DNA of 64,000 bases. Origin: UBA6770 sp965660875 (lineage in GTDB: Bacteria > Bacteroidota > Bacteroidia > Flavobacteriales_G > Salibacteraceae). The stretch's first letter is position 1, and each line of letters opens with the position of its first letter. The notes under the pieces are model-generated. The model was not told the origin of the DNA, did not search any database, and worked only from the letters and a program-made list of their open reading frames with translations. The position numbers were made by a program, and so were the translations under genes. Location: the NCBI GenBank assembly GCA_965660875.1, contig CBFIBQ010000006.1, positions 66,994 to 130,993 on the forward strand. The letters run 5' to 3'. This document shows positions 45,529-53,375 of the stretch, piece after piece.

Positions 45529-46716
45529 TTATTCAACTATATCAGTGATTTGACCTGCACCAACAGTTCTACCACCTTCACGAATAGCGAATTTTAAACC
45601 TTTGTTTATTGCTACTGCAGCAATAAGATTTACTTGAATAGTAAGGTTATCACCTGGCAATACCATCTCACGATCTTCTGGAAGAATAATTTCACCAGTA
45701 ACATCCGTTGTTCTCAAATAAAACTGAGGACGGTAATTATTATGGAAAGGAGTGTGACGTCCACCTTCTTCTTTTTTCAACACATAGATTTCAGCTTTGA
45801 ATTTCGTATGTGGAGTAATTGAACCCGGCTTAGCGATTACCATTCCTCTTTTGATAGCCTCTTTTTCGATACCTCTCAAAAGTAAACCTACGTTATCACC
45901 TGCTTCACCTCTATCAAGAATCTTACGAAACATCTCAACACCAGTAACAACTGATTTCATTTTTTCAGCTCCGAATCCAATGATATCTACCTCTTCTCCA
46001 GAGTTGATAACACCAGTTTCAATTCTTCCTGTAGCAACAGTTCCACGTCCAGTAATTGAGAAAACATCCTCAACTGGCATTAAGAAATCTTTGTCAACTT
46101 CACGTGGTGGCTCTTCAATATAAGCATCTACTGCAGCCATTAGCTCCATAACCTTATCTTGCCACTCAGCTTTTCCTTCTAATGCACCTAAGGCAGAACC
46201 TTGAATGATTGGAGTGTTATCGCCATCGTACTCATAGAATTCTAACAATTCTCTGATTTCCATTTCAACTAGCTCTAATAACTCTTCATCATCAACCATA
46301 TCCACTTTATTCATGAATACAACGATACGTGGAACACCTACCTGACGAGCTAAAAGGATATGCTCTCTAGTTTGTGGCATTGGGCCATCAGTAGAAGCAA
46401 CAACCAATATAGCACCGTCCATTTGAGCAGCACCAGTAACCATGTTCTTAACATAATCGGCGTGACCTGGACAATCTACGTGAGCGTAGTGTCTGTTTTC
46501 TGTTTGGTATTCAACGTGTGAAGTATTAATTGTAATACCTCTTTCTTTTTCTTCAGGAGCATTATCAATTGATGCGAAATCCCGGATTTCCGACAAACCT
46601 TTGTCAGACAATGTTTTAGTGATCGCTGCCGTCAATGTTGTTTTACCATGATCAACGTGACCAATAGTCCCTACATTTAAATGCGGTTTCGAACGATCGA
46701 ATTTTTCCTTAGCCAT
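45529..46716 (-). CDS. tuf: Elongation factor Tu
   Basis: 395 residues. G1 GHVDHGKTT, G2 effector RGITINTSHVEYQT, G3 DCPGHADY, G4 NKVDMVD, and domain 2-3 typical of EF-Tu (GRGTVATGRIETGV; final VGAGQITDIVE). Delivers aminoacyl-tRNA to the ribosome. It lies between the tRNA cluster and tRNA-Trp. Confidence 0.99.
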   Translation of the reverse strand: MAKEKFDRSKPHLNVGTIGHVDHGKTTLTAAITKTLSDKGLSEIRDFASIDNAPEEKERGITINTSHVEYQTENRHYAHVDCPGHADYVKNMVTGAAQMDGAILVVASTDGPMPQTREHILLARQVGVPRIVVFMNKVDMVDDEELLELVEMEIRELLEFYEYDGDNTPIIQGSALGALEGKAEWQDKVMELMAAVDAYIEEPPREVDKDFLMPVEDVFSITGRGTVATGRIETGVINSGEEVDIIGFGAEKMKSVVTGVEMFRKILDRGEAGDNVGLLLRGIEKEAIKRGMVIAKPGSITPHTKFKAEIYVLKKEEGGRHTPFHNNYRPQFYLRTTDVTGEIILPEDREMVLPGDNLTIQVNLIAAVAINKGLKFAIREGGRTVGAGQITDIVE

Positions 46717-46782
46717 AGCTATTTAAATTTACGAGTTGTTATTTGAGTTCTATATTATTTACAATCTTAATTCCTTAACAAG

Positions 46783-46854
46783 AGCCAATGACGGGAATTG
46801 AACCCGTGACCTCTTCCTTACCAAGGAAGCGCTCTACCCCTGAGCTACACCGGC
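46783..46854 (-). tRNA. tRNA-Thr (anticodon GGT)
   Basis: 72 nt. Acceptor GCCGGTG/CATTGGC with G.T wobbles, discriminator T, anticodon arm CTTCC-TTGGTAA-GGAAG giving GGT. Last of four tRNAs before tuf. Confidence 0.95.
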
Positions 46855-46862
46855 TAACAAAA

Positions 46863-46936
46863 GAGCGGGAGACGAGATTCGAACTCGCGACCCTCAGCTT
46901 GGAAGGCTGATGCTCTACCAACTGAGCTACTCCCGC
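46863..46936 (-). tRNA. tRNA-Gly (anticodon TCC)
   Basis: 74 nt. Acceptor GCGGGAG/CTCCCGC, discriminator T, anticodon arm TCAGC-CTTCCAA-GCTGA giving TCC. Confidence 0.96.
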
Positions 46937-46968
46937 CTTTAATTATCCACTGAATCTTCAGAGGACTT

Positions 46969-47052
46969 TGGTGGGGAGAGCAGGATTCGAACCTGCGAAG
47001 CTTTCGCAACAGATTTACAGTCTGCCCCATTTGGCCGCTCTGGAATCTCCCC
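46969..47052 (-). tRNA. tRNA-Tyr (anticodon GTA)
   Basis: 81 nt plus an encoded CCA (46971 to 46969). Acceptor GGGGAGA/TCTCCCC, discriminator A, anticodon loop CTGTAAA giving GTA, and the long variable arm of class II tRNAs. The other tRNAs in the window do not encode CCA. Confidence 0.95.
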
Positions 47053-47059
47053 AACAAGG

Positions 47060-47133
47060 AGCCGGTGGAGGGATTCGAACCCCCGACATGCTGATTACAA
47101 ATCAGCTGCTCTGGCCAACTGAGCTACACCGGC
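47060..47133 (-). tRNA. tRNA-Thr (anticodon TGT)
   Basis: 74 nt. Acceptor GCCGGTG/CACCGGC, discriminator T, anticodon arm GCTGA-TTTGTAA-TCAGC giving TGT. First tRNA of the cluster, about 60 bp after the promoter element. Confidence 0.96.
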
Positions 47134-47193
47134 AATATTCTTAAAAAAAAGAACAATTCCCCCTCTAACGCACTACGCCTTAAAAAGGGTCTG

Positions 47194-47222
47194 CAAATGT
47201 AAAAAAGAAAAACGTTCAACAA
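47194..47222 (-). promoter_or_regulatory. Promoter of the tRNA-tuf cluster, overlapping the hpf terminator
   Basis: On the minus strand, TTG (47222-47220) and TACATTTG (47201-47194) with 18 bp between, fitting the Bacteroidota TTG/TAnnTTTG pattern. The TTG lies in the loop of the hpf terminator hairpin and the T tract forms the spacer. Confidence 0.65.
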
Positions 47223-47232
47223 TGAACGTTTT
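47201..47232 (-). terminator. Terminator of hpf
   Basis: On the minus strand AAAACGTTCA/TGAACGTTTT with a 4-nt loop, then TTCTTTTTT. It is 70 bp after the hpf stop and overlaps the following promoter. Confidence 0.8.
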
Positions 47233-47301
47233 AAAAAAAAATTATTTTCAGTTTTTCACCTGAATTTTGAAGGCAAAAAATAGTTCAGAAGTGAGCAAAT
47301 A

Positions 47302-47601
47302 CTATACTTTTCTTTTCTTCTCCTTATACTTCTTCACCTGTCGTCGCAATGCCTCTACTGCCAAGTCAGTTGACTCTTCGAATGATTTACATTGTTTCTT
47401 TACAAATAAGTCTTGCCCTGGGACCAATAGTTTTATTTCTGTGATTTTATTCTGGTTGTCGTCGGCCTTATCTAATTTTAAAAACACCTCTCCTTCGATA
47501 ATGTTATCAAAATATTGATCTAACTTATCTAATCTTTTCCCTATAAATGCTTCAAGCTTTTGATCCGCATCAAAATGAATTGAATGAATTTTTACTTTCA
47601 T
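47302..47601 (-). CDS. hpf: Ribosome hibernation promoting factor (short HPF/RaiA family)
   Basis: 99 residues: VKIHSIHFDADQKLEAFIGKRLDKLDQYFDNII, the beta-alpha-beta-beta-beta-alpha HPF fold, ending in a basic helix (AVEALRRQVKKYKEKKRKV). It lacks the C-terminal dimerising domain of long HPF, so it resembles the short type. It binds the 30S decoding and mRNA-channel area in stationary phase. It has a full Shine-Dalgarno sequence, AAGGAGGT, 4 bp before the ATG, rare in this genome. Confidence 0.92.
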   Translation of the reverse strand: MKVKIHSIHFDADQKLEAFIGKRLDKLDQYFDNIIEGEVFLKLDKADDNQNKITEIKLLVPGQDLFVKKQCKSFEESTDLAVEALRRQVKKYKEKKRKV

Positions 47602-47605
47602 AAGA

Positions 47606-47613
47606 ACCTCCTT
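47606..47613 (-). promoter_or_regulatory. Strong Shine-Dalgarno sequence of hpf
   Basis: AAGGAGGT followed by TCTT and ATG. All eight bases complement the ACCTCCTT of the 16S 3' tail (general knowledge; the 16S gene is not in the window). No other start I inspected in this window has such a match. Confidence 0.85.
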
Positions 47614-47616
47614 GTT

Positions 47617-48489
47617 TTATGCTCTAGGGTGAGCTTGTTTATATATAGTTTTTAATTTCTCAAAAGTATTATGAGTATAGACCTGCGTCGCACTCAAATT
47701 TGCATGACCTAACAACTCTTTGACTGCATTCAAGTCAGCACCATTATTCAGAATATGCGTTGCGAAAGTGTGCCGTAATATATGAGGACTCTTCTTATCT
47801 AAAGTTGTTATTGTCGACAAGGTAGAATTTATTGAGCGGTAAACCAACTTTGGATATGCTTTTTTTCCTGAATTTGTAGTAATTATAAACGCTGATTCAA
47901 TTCCAGCTTCCCGCTTTATTGACTCAAAGTCACTTACCAGTTTTAACACATTATTAGTTACTGGAATCAATCTTTCTTTATTCCTTTTACCCAATACTCT
48001 GATTTGATTTTGGCCCTTATCAATATCTGAGTTTTTGAGATTGATGAGTTCAGCCAGCCTCATACCCGTAGCGTACAATAGTTCAAAAATGAGAAAGTCT
48101 CTGTGGGTTTGAAAAGTTTGTGATTGCTCTTTTCCGCTATATAAGTACAGCGTTTTTTCATCCACGAATTCTGGTAAGCGCTTGTTGGTTTTTGGTCCCG
48201 TTATATTCTTAACTGGATTATGATGTATATCTCCTGTTTTCAATTTAAACTTGAAATACCCTCTTATGGAGCTCAACTTTCTATTTACAGTCCTTGCTCC
48301 TACTCCAGACTCCATTAATGATGCCAGCCAACTACGTACCGTCTGAGCAGTAGATTCAGTGAGATCTGTGATTTCGTATTCATCTGTTAAGAAAACGGCG
48401 TAAGACTCGATGTCTTTTGTATAAGCCGCCACTGTATAATCGGATGCTCGTTTCTCCGTTTTTAGATATTGAATATACTCTTGAACCAC
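47617..48489 (-). CDS. Tyrosine recombinase of the XerC/XerD type
   Basis: 290 residues beginning with GTG (48489). N-terminal SAM-like domain (VQEYIQYLKTEKRASDYTVAAYTKDI), catalytic domain with Arg in ATGMRLAEL, HxxR in HILRHTFATH, His in LLGHANLSATQ and the nucleophilic Tyr in VYTHNT. Position between rpsU and hpf, standard length and lack of phage genes point to the chromosome dimer-resolving recombinase rather than an integrase. Whether it is XerC or XerD cannot be told here. Confidence 0.88.
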   Translation of the reverse strand: MVQEYIQYLKTEKRASDYTVAAYTKDIESYAVFLTDEYEITDLTESTAQTVRSWLASLMESGVGARTVNRKLSSIRGYFKFKLKTGDIHHNPVKNITGPKTNKRLPEFVDEKTLYLYSGKEQSQTFQTHRDFLIFELLYATGMRLAELINLKNSDIDKGQNQIRVLGKRNKERLIPVTNNVLKLVSDFESIKREAGIESAFIITTNSGKKAYPKLVYRSINSTLSTITTLDKKSPHILRHTFATHILNNGADLNAVKELLGHANLSATQVYTHNTFEKLKTIYKQAHPRA

Positions 48490-48490
48490 T

Positions 48491-48532
48491 ATAAAATAAA
48501 ACAGGTCATAAATTTAATAAATCTATGACCTG
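48491..48532 (-). terminator. Terminator after rpsU
   Basis: CAGGTCATA/TATGACCTG (9 bp, 48532 to 48502) followed by TTTTATTTT on the minus strand. The xerC GTG lies directly after the T tract, so xerC and hpf are probably read by partial readthrough. Confidence 0.75.
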
Positions 48533-48561
48533 CACTCATTGTATATGTTGTTAAAGTATAT

Positions 48562-48753
48562 CTACTCTTCAGCGTTTTTCATCTGCTCTTTATAGATTGC
48601 TTTCAATAATTGCTCTCTCTTACGAATAGAAGGCTTAGTGAACTTCTGACGATCACGCAACTCTCTCATAGTTCCTGTACGTTCAAATTTCTTCTTGTAC
48701 TTTTTTACTGCGCGATCTATGTTTTCGCCTTCTTTTATTGGTATGATCAACAT
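48562..48753 (-). CDS. rpsU: Ribosomal protein bS21
   Basis: 63 residues: MLIIPIKEGENIDRAVKKYKKKFERTG, strongly basic, typical of bS21. In Bacteroidota ribosomes bS21 is known to help bury the anti-Shine-Dalgarno tail of 16S rRNA. Its own message has AAGAAGGT 5 bp before the ATG, one base from the perfect sequence, and a very good promoter upstream. Confidence 0.95.
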   Translation of the reverse strand: MLIIPIKEGENIDRAVKKYKKKFERTGTMRELRDRQKFTKPSIRKREQLLKAIYKEQMKNAEE

Positions 48754-48758
48754 AATTT

Positions 48759-48766
48759 ACCTTCTT
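48759..48766 (-). promoter_or_regulatory. Near-perfect Shine-Dalgarno sequence of rpsU
   Basis: AAGAAGGT, seven of eight bases matching AAGGAGGT, with AAATT before ATG. Likely used in feedback: when bS21 is short, free anti-SD would raise rpsU translation. Confidence 0.65.
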
Positions 48767-48783
48767 ATTTTCTAATAGGGGCG

Positions 48784-48813
48784 CAAAAGTAATATTAATC
48801 TCTACTTCCGCAA
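48784..48813 (-). promoter_or_regulatory. Promoter of rpsU
   Basis: TTG (48813-48811), 19 bp, TACTTTTG (48791-48784): close to the full Bacteroidota consensus. RNA would start near 48779, giving a leader of about 26 nt containing the Shine-Dalgarno sequence. Confidence 0.75.
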
Positions 48814-48817
48814 CAAT

Positions 48818-49957
48818 TTATTTTAATATTTCTCTAGCAATTACCAATTTTTGAATCTCGCTGGTTCCTTCACCAATAGTACATAGTTTACTATCTCGAT
48901 AAAACTTCTCCACTGGATAGTCCTTTGTATAACCGTATCCACCAAAAATTTGAACCGCTTCTGTACTTGCTCTTACACATACTTCAGATGCATAATACTT
49001 TGCAAATGCAGATTCCTTGGTCATTTTAACGCCGCGATTTTTCATGTCTCCAGCTTGCAGTATTAGCAATTCTGCAGCCTCTATTTCTGTGGCCATATCA
49101 GCCAATTTGAAACCAATAGCCTGAAATTCAGAAATAGGTTTACCAAACTGCTCTCGCTCTTTTGAGTATTTTACAGAAGCTTCATAAGCACCTTTAGCAA
49201 TTCCTAATGAAAGCGCAGCGATAGAAATTCTTCCTCCATCTAATACTTTCATAGCTTGAACAAAACCTTCTCCGACATTACCCAAGACATTTTCTTTTGG
49301 AACTTTGCAATCCTCAAATATCAGCTCAGTAGTTTCAGAGGCACGCATTCCTAGCTTAGACTCTTTTTTTCCTGAAGAAAAACCTGGAGTTCCTTTTTCT
49401 ATAACAAACGCTGTCATTCCATGCGAATCACCTTTTTCTCCGGTTCTGGCAATAACCACAGCAACATCTCCTGATTTTCCGTGGGTAATGAAGTTCTTAG
49501 AACCGTTAAGTACAAAATGGTCTCCTTTATCTACAGCCACCGTATTCATGCCACCAGCATCCGATCCAGTGTTCTGCTCGGTTAATCCCCAAGCACCTAA
49601 CCACTCACCAGTAGCTAATTTTGGCAAATACTTCTTTTTTTGCTCTTCTGACCCGAAATACATTATGTGACCCGTACACAAGGAGTTATGCGCCGCTACA
49701 CTTAATCCGATTGAGCCGCAAACTTTAGCAATCTCTGAAACGACAGTGATGTATTCCATGTATCCAAATCCGCTACCGCCATATTCAGTAGGAACAAGAA
49801 CTCCCATTAGACCTAACTTTCCTAACTCATGAAACAAAGGCACAGGAAACTCTTCTGCTTCATCCCACTTCATAACATTGGGGCGGATTTCCTTTTCAGA
49901 AAAGTCACGCACCATGTCGCGAATCATTTTCTGGTTTTCTGTCATTTCAAAATTCAT
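48818..49957 (-). CDS. Acyl-CoA dehydrogenase
   Basis: 379 residues, the standard length. FAD-binding segments WGLTEQNTGSDAGGMNT and FITHGKSGD, and the C-terminal IFGGYGYTKDYPVEKFYRDSKLCTIGEGTSEIQ, typical of short-chain acyl-CoA dehydrogenases. It introduces a 2,3 double bond into acyl-CoA in fatty acid or branched-chain amino acid breakdown. It lies 11 bp after apt. Confidence 0.93.
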   Translation of the reverse strand: MNFEMTENQKMIRDMVRDFSEKEIRPNVMKWDEAEEFPVPLFHELGKLGLMGVLVPTEYGGSGFGYMEYITVVSEIAKVCGSIGLSVAAHNSLCTGHIMYFGSEEQKKKYLPKLATGEWLGAWGLTEQNTGSDAGGMNTVAVDKGDHFVLNGSKNFITHGKSGDVAVVIARTGEKGDSHGMTAFVIEKGTPGFSSGKKESKLGMRASETTELIFEDCKVPKENVLGNVGEGFVQAMKVLDGGRISIAALSLGIAKGAYEASVKYSKEREQFGKPISEFQAIGFKLADMATEIEAAELLILQAGDMKNRGVKMTKESAFAKYYASEVCVRASTEAVQIFGGYGYTKDYPVEKFYRDSKLCTIGEGTSEIQKLVIAREILK

Positions 49958-49968
49958 ATCTCTTCTTT

Positions 49969-50496
49969 TTAATAAGTTGTAATACTATGTATGTCACCTG
50001 AATATTTGTTCAACAGCGACGTTCCTTTCAAATCTGATAATTCTACTAAGAATGAAAACCCTGCTATCCTACCTCCTGACTTTAAAACCAACTCAGATGC
50101 TGCCTTTGCAGTGCCGCCAGTGGCTAATAAGTCATCATGAATTAAAACGTTTTGACCCGAAGCTATCGCATCTATGTGCATTTCAATTTCTGACGAACCA
50201 TACTCTAATTCGTATTTATACGAAATAGTCTTATAGGGTAACTTACCTTTTTTTCTAACTGTAACAAATGGAACTTTAAAGTGTTGAGCCAATAACATAC
50301 CAAACAAAAATCCTCTGGACTCCACACCGACAATGCAGTCTATATTTTCATTGCTAAAGTGATTTCCAATTTCTAGCGTTATTTTTCTGCACAAATCGTG
50401 ATTTTTAAGCACGGGAGTTATGTCCTTAAAATTAATTCCGGGCTTTGGAAAATCTGGAATTGTGCGAATGGTAGCGTCTAGTTCCTGAGCAATCAT
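49969..50496 (-). CDS. apt: Adenine phosphoribosyltransferase
   Basis: 175 residues. IRTIPDFPKPGINFKDITPVL and ESRGFLFG match Apt, and the PRPP loop is VLIHDDLLATGGTAKAA. It turns adenine and PRPP into AMP. It begins immediately after the HHH-protein stop with no gap. Confidence 0.95.
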   Translation of the reverse strand: MIAQELDATIRTIPDFPKPGINFKDITPVLKNHDLCRKITLEIGNHFSNENIDCIVGVESRGFLFGMLLAQHFKVPFVTVRKKGKLPYKTISYKYELEYGSSEIEMHIDAIASGQNVLIHDDLLATGGTAKAASELVLKSGGRIAGFSFLVELSDLKGTSLLNKYSGDIHSITTY

Positions 50497-51669
50497 CTAG
50501 TTAAACTTCATATAATGTTTTACCTTTTTCAAAAATGAATCTGGTAATGGACCTGCTTTTTTAAAGTCGCGCAAAGAAATGAATTTTCCTTGTTCATTTT
50601 TATATGTGAATAAAAGTTTAGTTTCATAGTAATCAAAATATGGATGAGCCAATAAGTCGTTGAATTCACAATGGTTTATTGCTATTTTATTAATCTGACT
50701 GGTGTCTATCACAATATTGTTCTTAATGCCCTTCAGCGTTTCTTCAGGTAGGTATTTTATTTCATACAATTGGTCAAATCTATAAAACCCTCCTAATTGA
50801 TTTCGGTACTGGATAATTATGCTAGCATAATAAGGGCCTATTCCGTACAATGAAATTAAGTGCGCAGTATCTGCACTATTTATCTCAATTAGTTGATTGG
50901 AACCAATATTCTTTTGATACCTATTTTCGCTTTTAACACGATCAATTTGGCTTGAATCATGCTTTCCGTGAGGCTCTATTTTTATGAAGGGCTTATAAAT
51001 TTCGTGCAAAGATTCGTCATACAAGTACAGTTTCAGTACATCATCTGGCTCTTTAAATCCCCTCACTTTTTCTCTGTAATTAATAAAACTTTGTGCTAGG
51101 TTTCTGCTAAAACCCAGAAGTAGAAGACTATCCACAGATATAGAATTGGGATCAAAATAAAATAGTGCCTTAGTTGACATACTCCTCTTACCCTCCTCTT
51201 TCTCGATTTTGCTACTACCCAATTCCACTTCGGAAATATTTGATTGCTCTAATTCTAAATATGGTTGAATCTTCAAAAACTTTGCGCTATCAATGACGTA
51301 CGCTGCTTTTAATTCTTCTATGCTTTGAAAGCTACCGCCAATTGCCCGCTTAAAATTCAGAATAGCCTTTGCTTGTTTTTTAGAGAAGCCAAGTTGGGCC
51401 CAATCGGAGCTTGTTGCCGTGTTTATTTCAATAGCGTAAGGTGTGTTTACTTCACCATTACGTGCGGGTTTTTGATTATTTACCCGGATTAAACTATCCA
51501 GTTGGGTTGTATCAATATGAGGGGCTTTTACCCAGTAATCCAACGAATAGTTAAATCCAATAATCAAAAGAACTAAAAAGGTGAAGCCTAATAATCCTTT
51601 ACGTTCGTGTTTGTATACATCAAATAAGTCAGCAAGTAGCTTCCTGAATTCCGTTTTCTTACTATTCAA
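50497..51669 (-). CDS. Membrane-anchored helix-hairpin-helix protein (ComEA-like repeats)
   Basis: 390 residues. One N-terminal membrane helix (GLLGFTFLVLLIIGFNYSL, about residues 25-43), then at least three helix-hairpin-helix units: INTATSSDWAQLGFSKKQAKAILNFKRAIGGF-like near 85, LLLLGFSRNLAQSFINYREKVRGF near 180, and INSADTAHLISLYGIGPYYASIIIQYRNQLGGF near 262. Such repeats bind DNA in ComEA; in Bacteroidota these proteins are common and their role is not established. Confidence 0.8.
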   Translation of the reverse strand: MNSKKTEFRKLLADLFDVYKHERKGLLGFTFLVLLIIGFNYSLDYWVKAPHIDTTQLDSLIRVNNQKPARNGEVNTPYAIEINTATSSDWAQLGFSKKQAKAILNFKRAIGGSFQSIEELKAAYVIDSAKFLKIQPYLELEQSNISEVELGSSKIEKEEGKRSMSTKALFYFDPNSISVDSLLLLGFSRNLAQSFINYREKVRGFKEPDDVLKLYLYDESLHEIYKPFIKIEPHGKHDSSQIDRVKSENRYQKNIGSNQLIEINSADTAHLISLYGIGPYYASIIIQYRNQLGGFYRFDQLYEIKYLPEETLKGIKNNIVIDTSQINKIAINHCEFNDLLAHPYFDYYETKLLFTYKNEQGKFISLRDFKKAGPLPDSFLKKVKHYMKFN

Positions 51670-51672
51670 GAT

Positions 51673-53307
51673 TTACTTAAATCGTTTAATCTCTCCCGTT
51701 TTAAGACGCTGGTAATAACTAATCATGTCTTTTCGTACTTCACCTGATAGCAACACTAAGCCCAATACATTGGGGAATGCCATACCTAAAATCATCATAT
51801 CAGAAAAGTCAAGAACTGCCCCGAGACTGCTTGAACTGCCAATAACAATGAAAAAGAGGAAAATCAACTTATAAATAATTCTTACCGTGTTGGTCCGTCC
51901 AAATAAGAAAGTAAAAGCTTTTTGACCATAGTAAGACCAAGAAATCATGGTAGAAAAAGCAAATAGGAAAATAGCTACAATTAGTACATACCTAAACCAT
52001 GGAAAAACACTTTGGAAAGCTGCAGAAGTTAACGCTGCTCCCTGCAAACCCTGCTGATCATCACCATAGCCCGTAAAGATTAATACCAAAGCCGTAATGG
52101 TGCAAACTACTACAGTATCTATAAATGGCTCTAATAATGCTACAGAACCTTCACTTACTGGTTCTTTTGTTTTTGACGCCGAATGTGCTATGGATGCGGA
52201 ACCCACGCCAGCTTCATTAGAAAAGGCAGCCCTTTGAAACCCTACTACCAAGACACCAATAAACCCTCCTTTTAATGCATCAGGTGCCAAAGCTCCATTA
52301 ATAATAGAGGCAAACGCTGCCCCTATATTACTGATATTCATAAATATAATTATCAGGGAAAACAACAAATAGAGTCCAGTCATAAACGGAACAATTTTAT
52401 CAGTCACCTTAGCAATACTCTTTATGCCACCAATTATTACAATACCCACTAGAAGAGCCAGAATAAAACCAAAAAAGACGCCGTGATCCGCTAGAGATGG
52501 AAACTCTGAGCTGAGCTGAGCAAAGGCTTGATTCGCCTGAAACATATTTCCTCCGCCAAAAGAGCCTCCAATACATAGTATCGCAAAAAGAACGGCCAAC
52601 ACTTTACCTAATACTGGCATGTTCTTTTTTGCCAAAGCTGTTTTCAAATAATACATTGGGCCACCAGATACATTTCCTTTACTATCAATCACCCGATACT
52701 TTACTCCCAAAGTACACTCCGTGAACTTAGAAGCCATTCCAAGTAATCCGGCAAGAATCATCCAAAAAGTAGCACCGGGTCCTCCTAAGGTAATTGCAAC
52801 AGCTACACCAGCAATATTACCTAAACCTACCGTTGCGGATAGGGCCGTAGCTAAGGCTTGAAAATGTGATACTTCTCCTTCATCTCTAGAATTAGGGTCA
52901 GAAAATTTACCTTGAACTAAATGAATCGCATGGCTTACTCCACGAAAGTTTATGAACTTCATTCGTATGGTGAAGAAAATAGCTCCTAAAACAAGCCAAA
53001 TTACAACTAGAGGGATTTTGGTTTCAAGAGGATTTCCCTTTTCATCGAGCATTGGGTTGCCCTTATCGTCGTAAATGGTGGCATCGTAAAGACCAACTGC
53101 ACGAAAAGGATCCCAGAATAATACGCTTGCTAATGGGTCGACTAAGTAGGTTCTAAAAAAAGCGTCTATCTTTTCTTCAACCGATACTTCTTTTGCTTGA
53201 ACCTCTTGTTTTTCAAGGTTGACCGATGTTTCTTGGGCTATTCCAGTTGCCGTAAACAGAAGAAATGAAACAAATAATACACCTAAAATTGTCTTCTTTA
53301 ATACCAT
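51673..53307 (-). CDS. Alanine/glycine:cation symporter (AGCS family)
   Basis: 544 residues. A signal-like first helix, a stretch with QAKEVSVEEKIDAFFRTYLVDPL, and about 11 helices with GNIAGVAVAITLGGPGATFWMILAGLLGMASKFTECTLG, the AGCS signature. It imports alanine or glycine with sodium. It has a full-consensus promoter upstream and heads the string with HHH protein, apt and acyl-CoA dehydrogenase. Confidence 0.92.
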   Translation of the reverse strand: MVLKKTILGVLFVSFLLFTATGIAQETSVNLEKQEVQAKEVSVEEKIDAFFRTYLVDPLASVLFWDPFRAVGLYDATIYDDKGNPMLDEKGNPLETKIPLVVIWLVLGAIFFTIRMKFINFRGVSHAIHLVQGKFSDPNSRDEGEVSHFQALATALSATVGLGNIAGVAVAITLGGPGATFWMILAGLLGMASKFTECTLGVKYRVIDSKGNVSGGPMYYLKTALAKKNMPVLGKVLAVLFAILCIGGSFGGGNMFQANQAFAQLSSEFPSLADHGVFFGFILALLVGIVIIGGIKSIAKVTDKIVPFMTGLYLLFSLIIIFMNISNIGAAFASIINGALAPDALKGGFIGVLVVGFQRAAFSNEAGVGSASIAHSASKTKEPVSEGSVALLEPFIDTVVVCTITALVLIFTGYGDDQQGLQGAALTSAAFQSVFPWFRYVLIVAIFLFAFSTMISWSYYGQKAFTFLFGRTNTVRIIYKLIFLFFIVIGSSSSLGAVLDFSDMMILGMAFPNVLGLVLLSGEVRKDMISYYQRLKTGEIKRFK

Positions 53308-53327
53308 ACTAAAATTTATGAAAGCCT

Positions 53328-53358
53328 CAAATATAGTTGAAATGCTAGGCCTACCAAA
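53328..53358 (-). promoter_or_regulatory. Consensus promoter of the AGCS operon
   Basis: TTTG (53358-53355), 19 bp, TATATTTG (53335-53328) on the minus strand: a complete match to the Bacteroidota -33/-7 consensus. RNA start near 53324, leader about 17 nt. Confidence 0.8.
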
Positions 53359-53375
53359 TGGTATATCTCTGTTTA

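Noticed and set aside
46854..47057. Open frame across tRNA-Gly and tRNA-Tyr
   Set aside because: The bases are fully explained by two tRNA cloverleaves.
47617..48489. Possible phage integrase next to tRNA genes
   Set aside because: Length, motifs and position between rpsU and hpf fit the housekeeping Xer recombinase; no phage genes or attachment repeats flank it.
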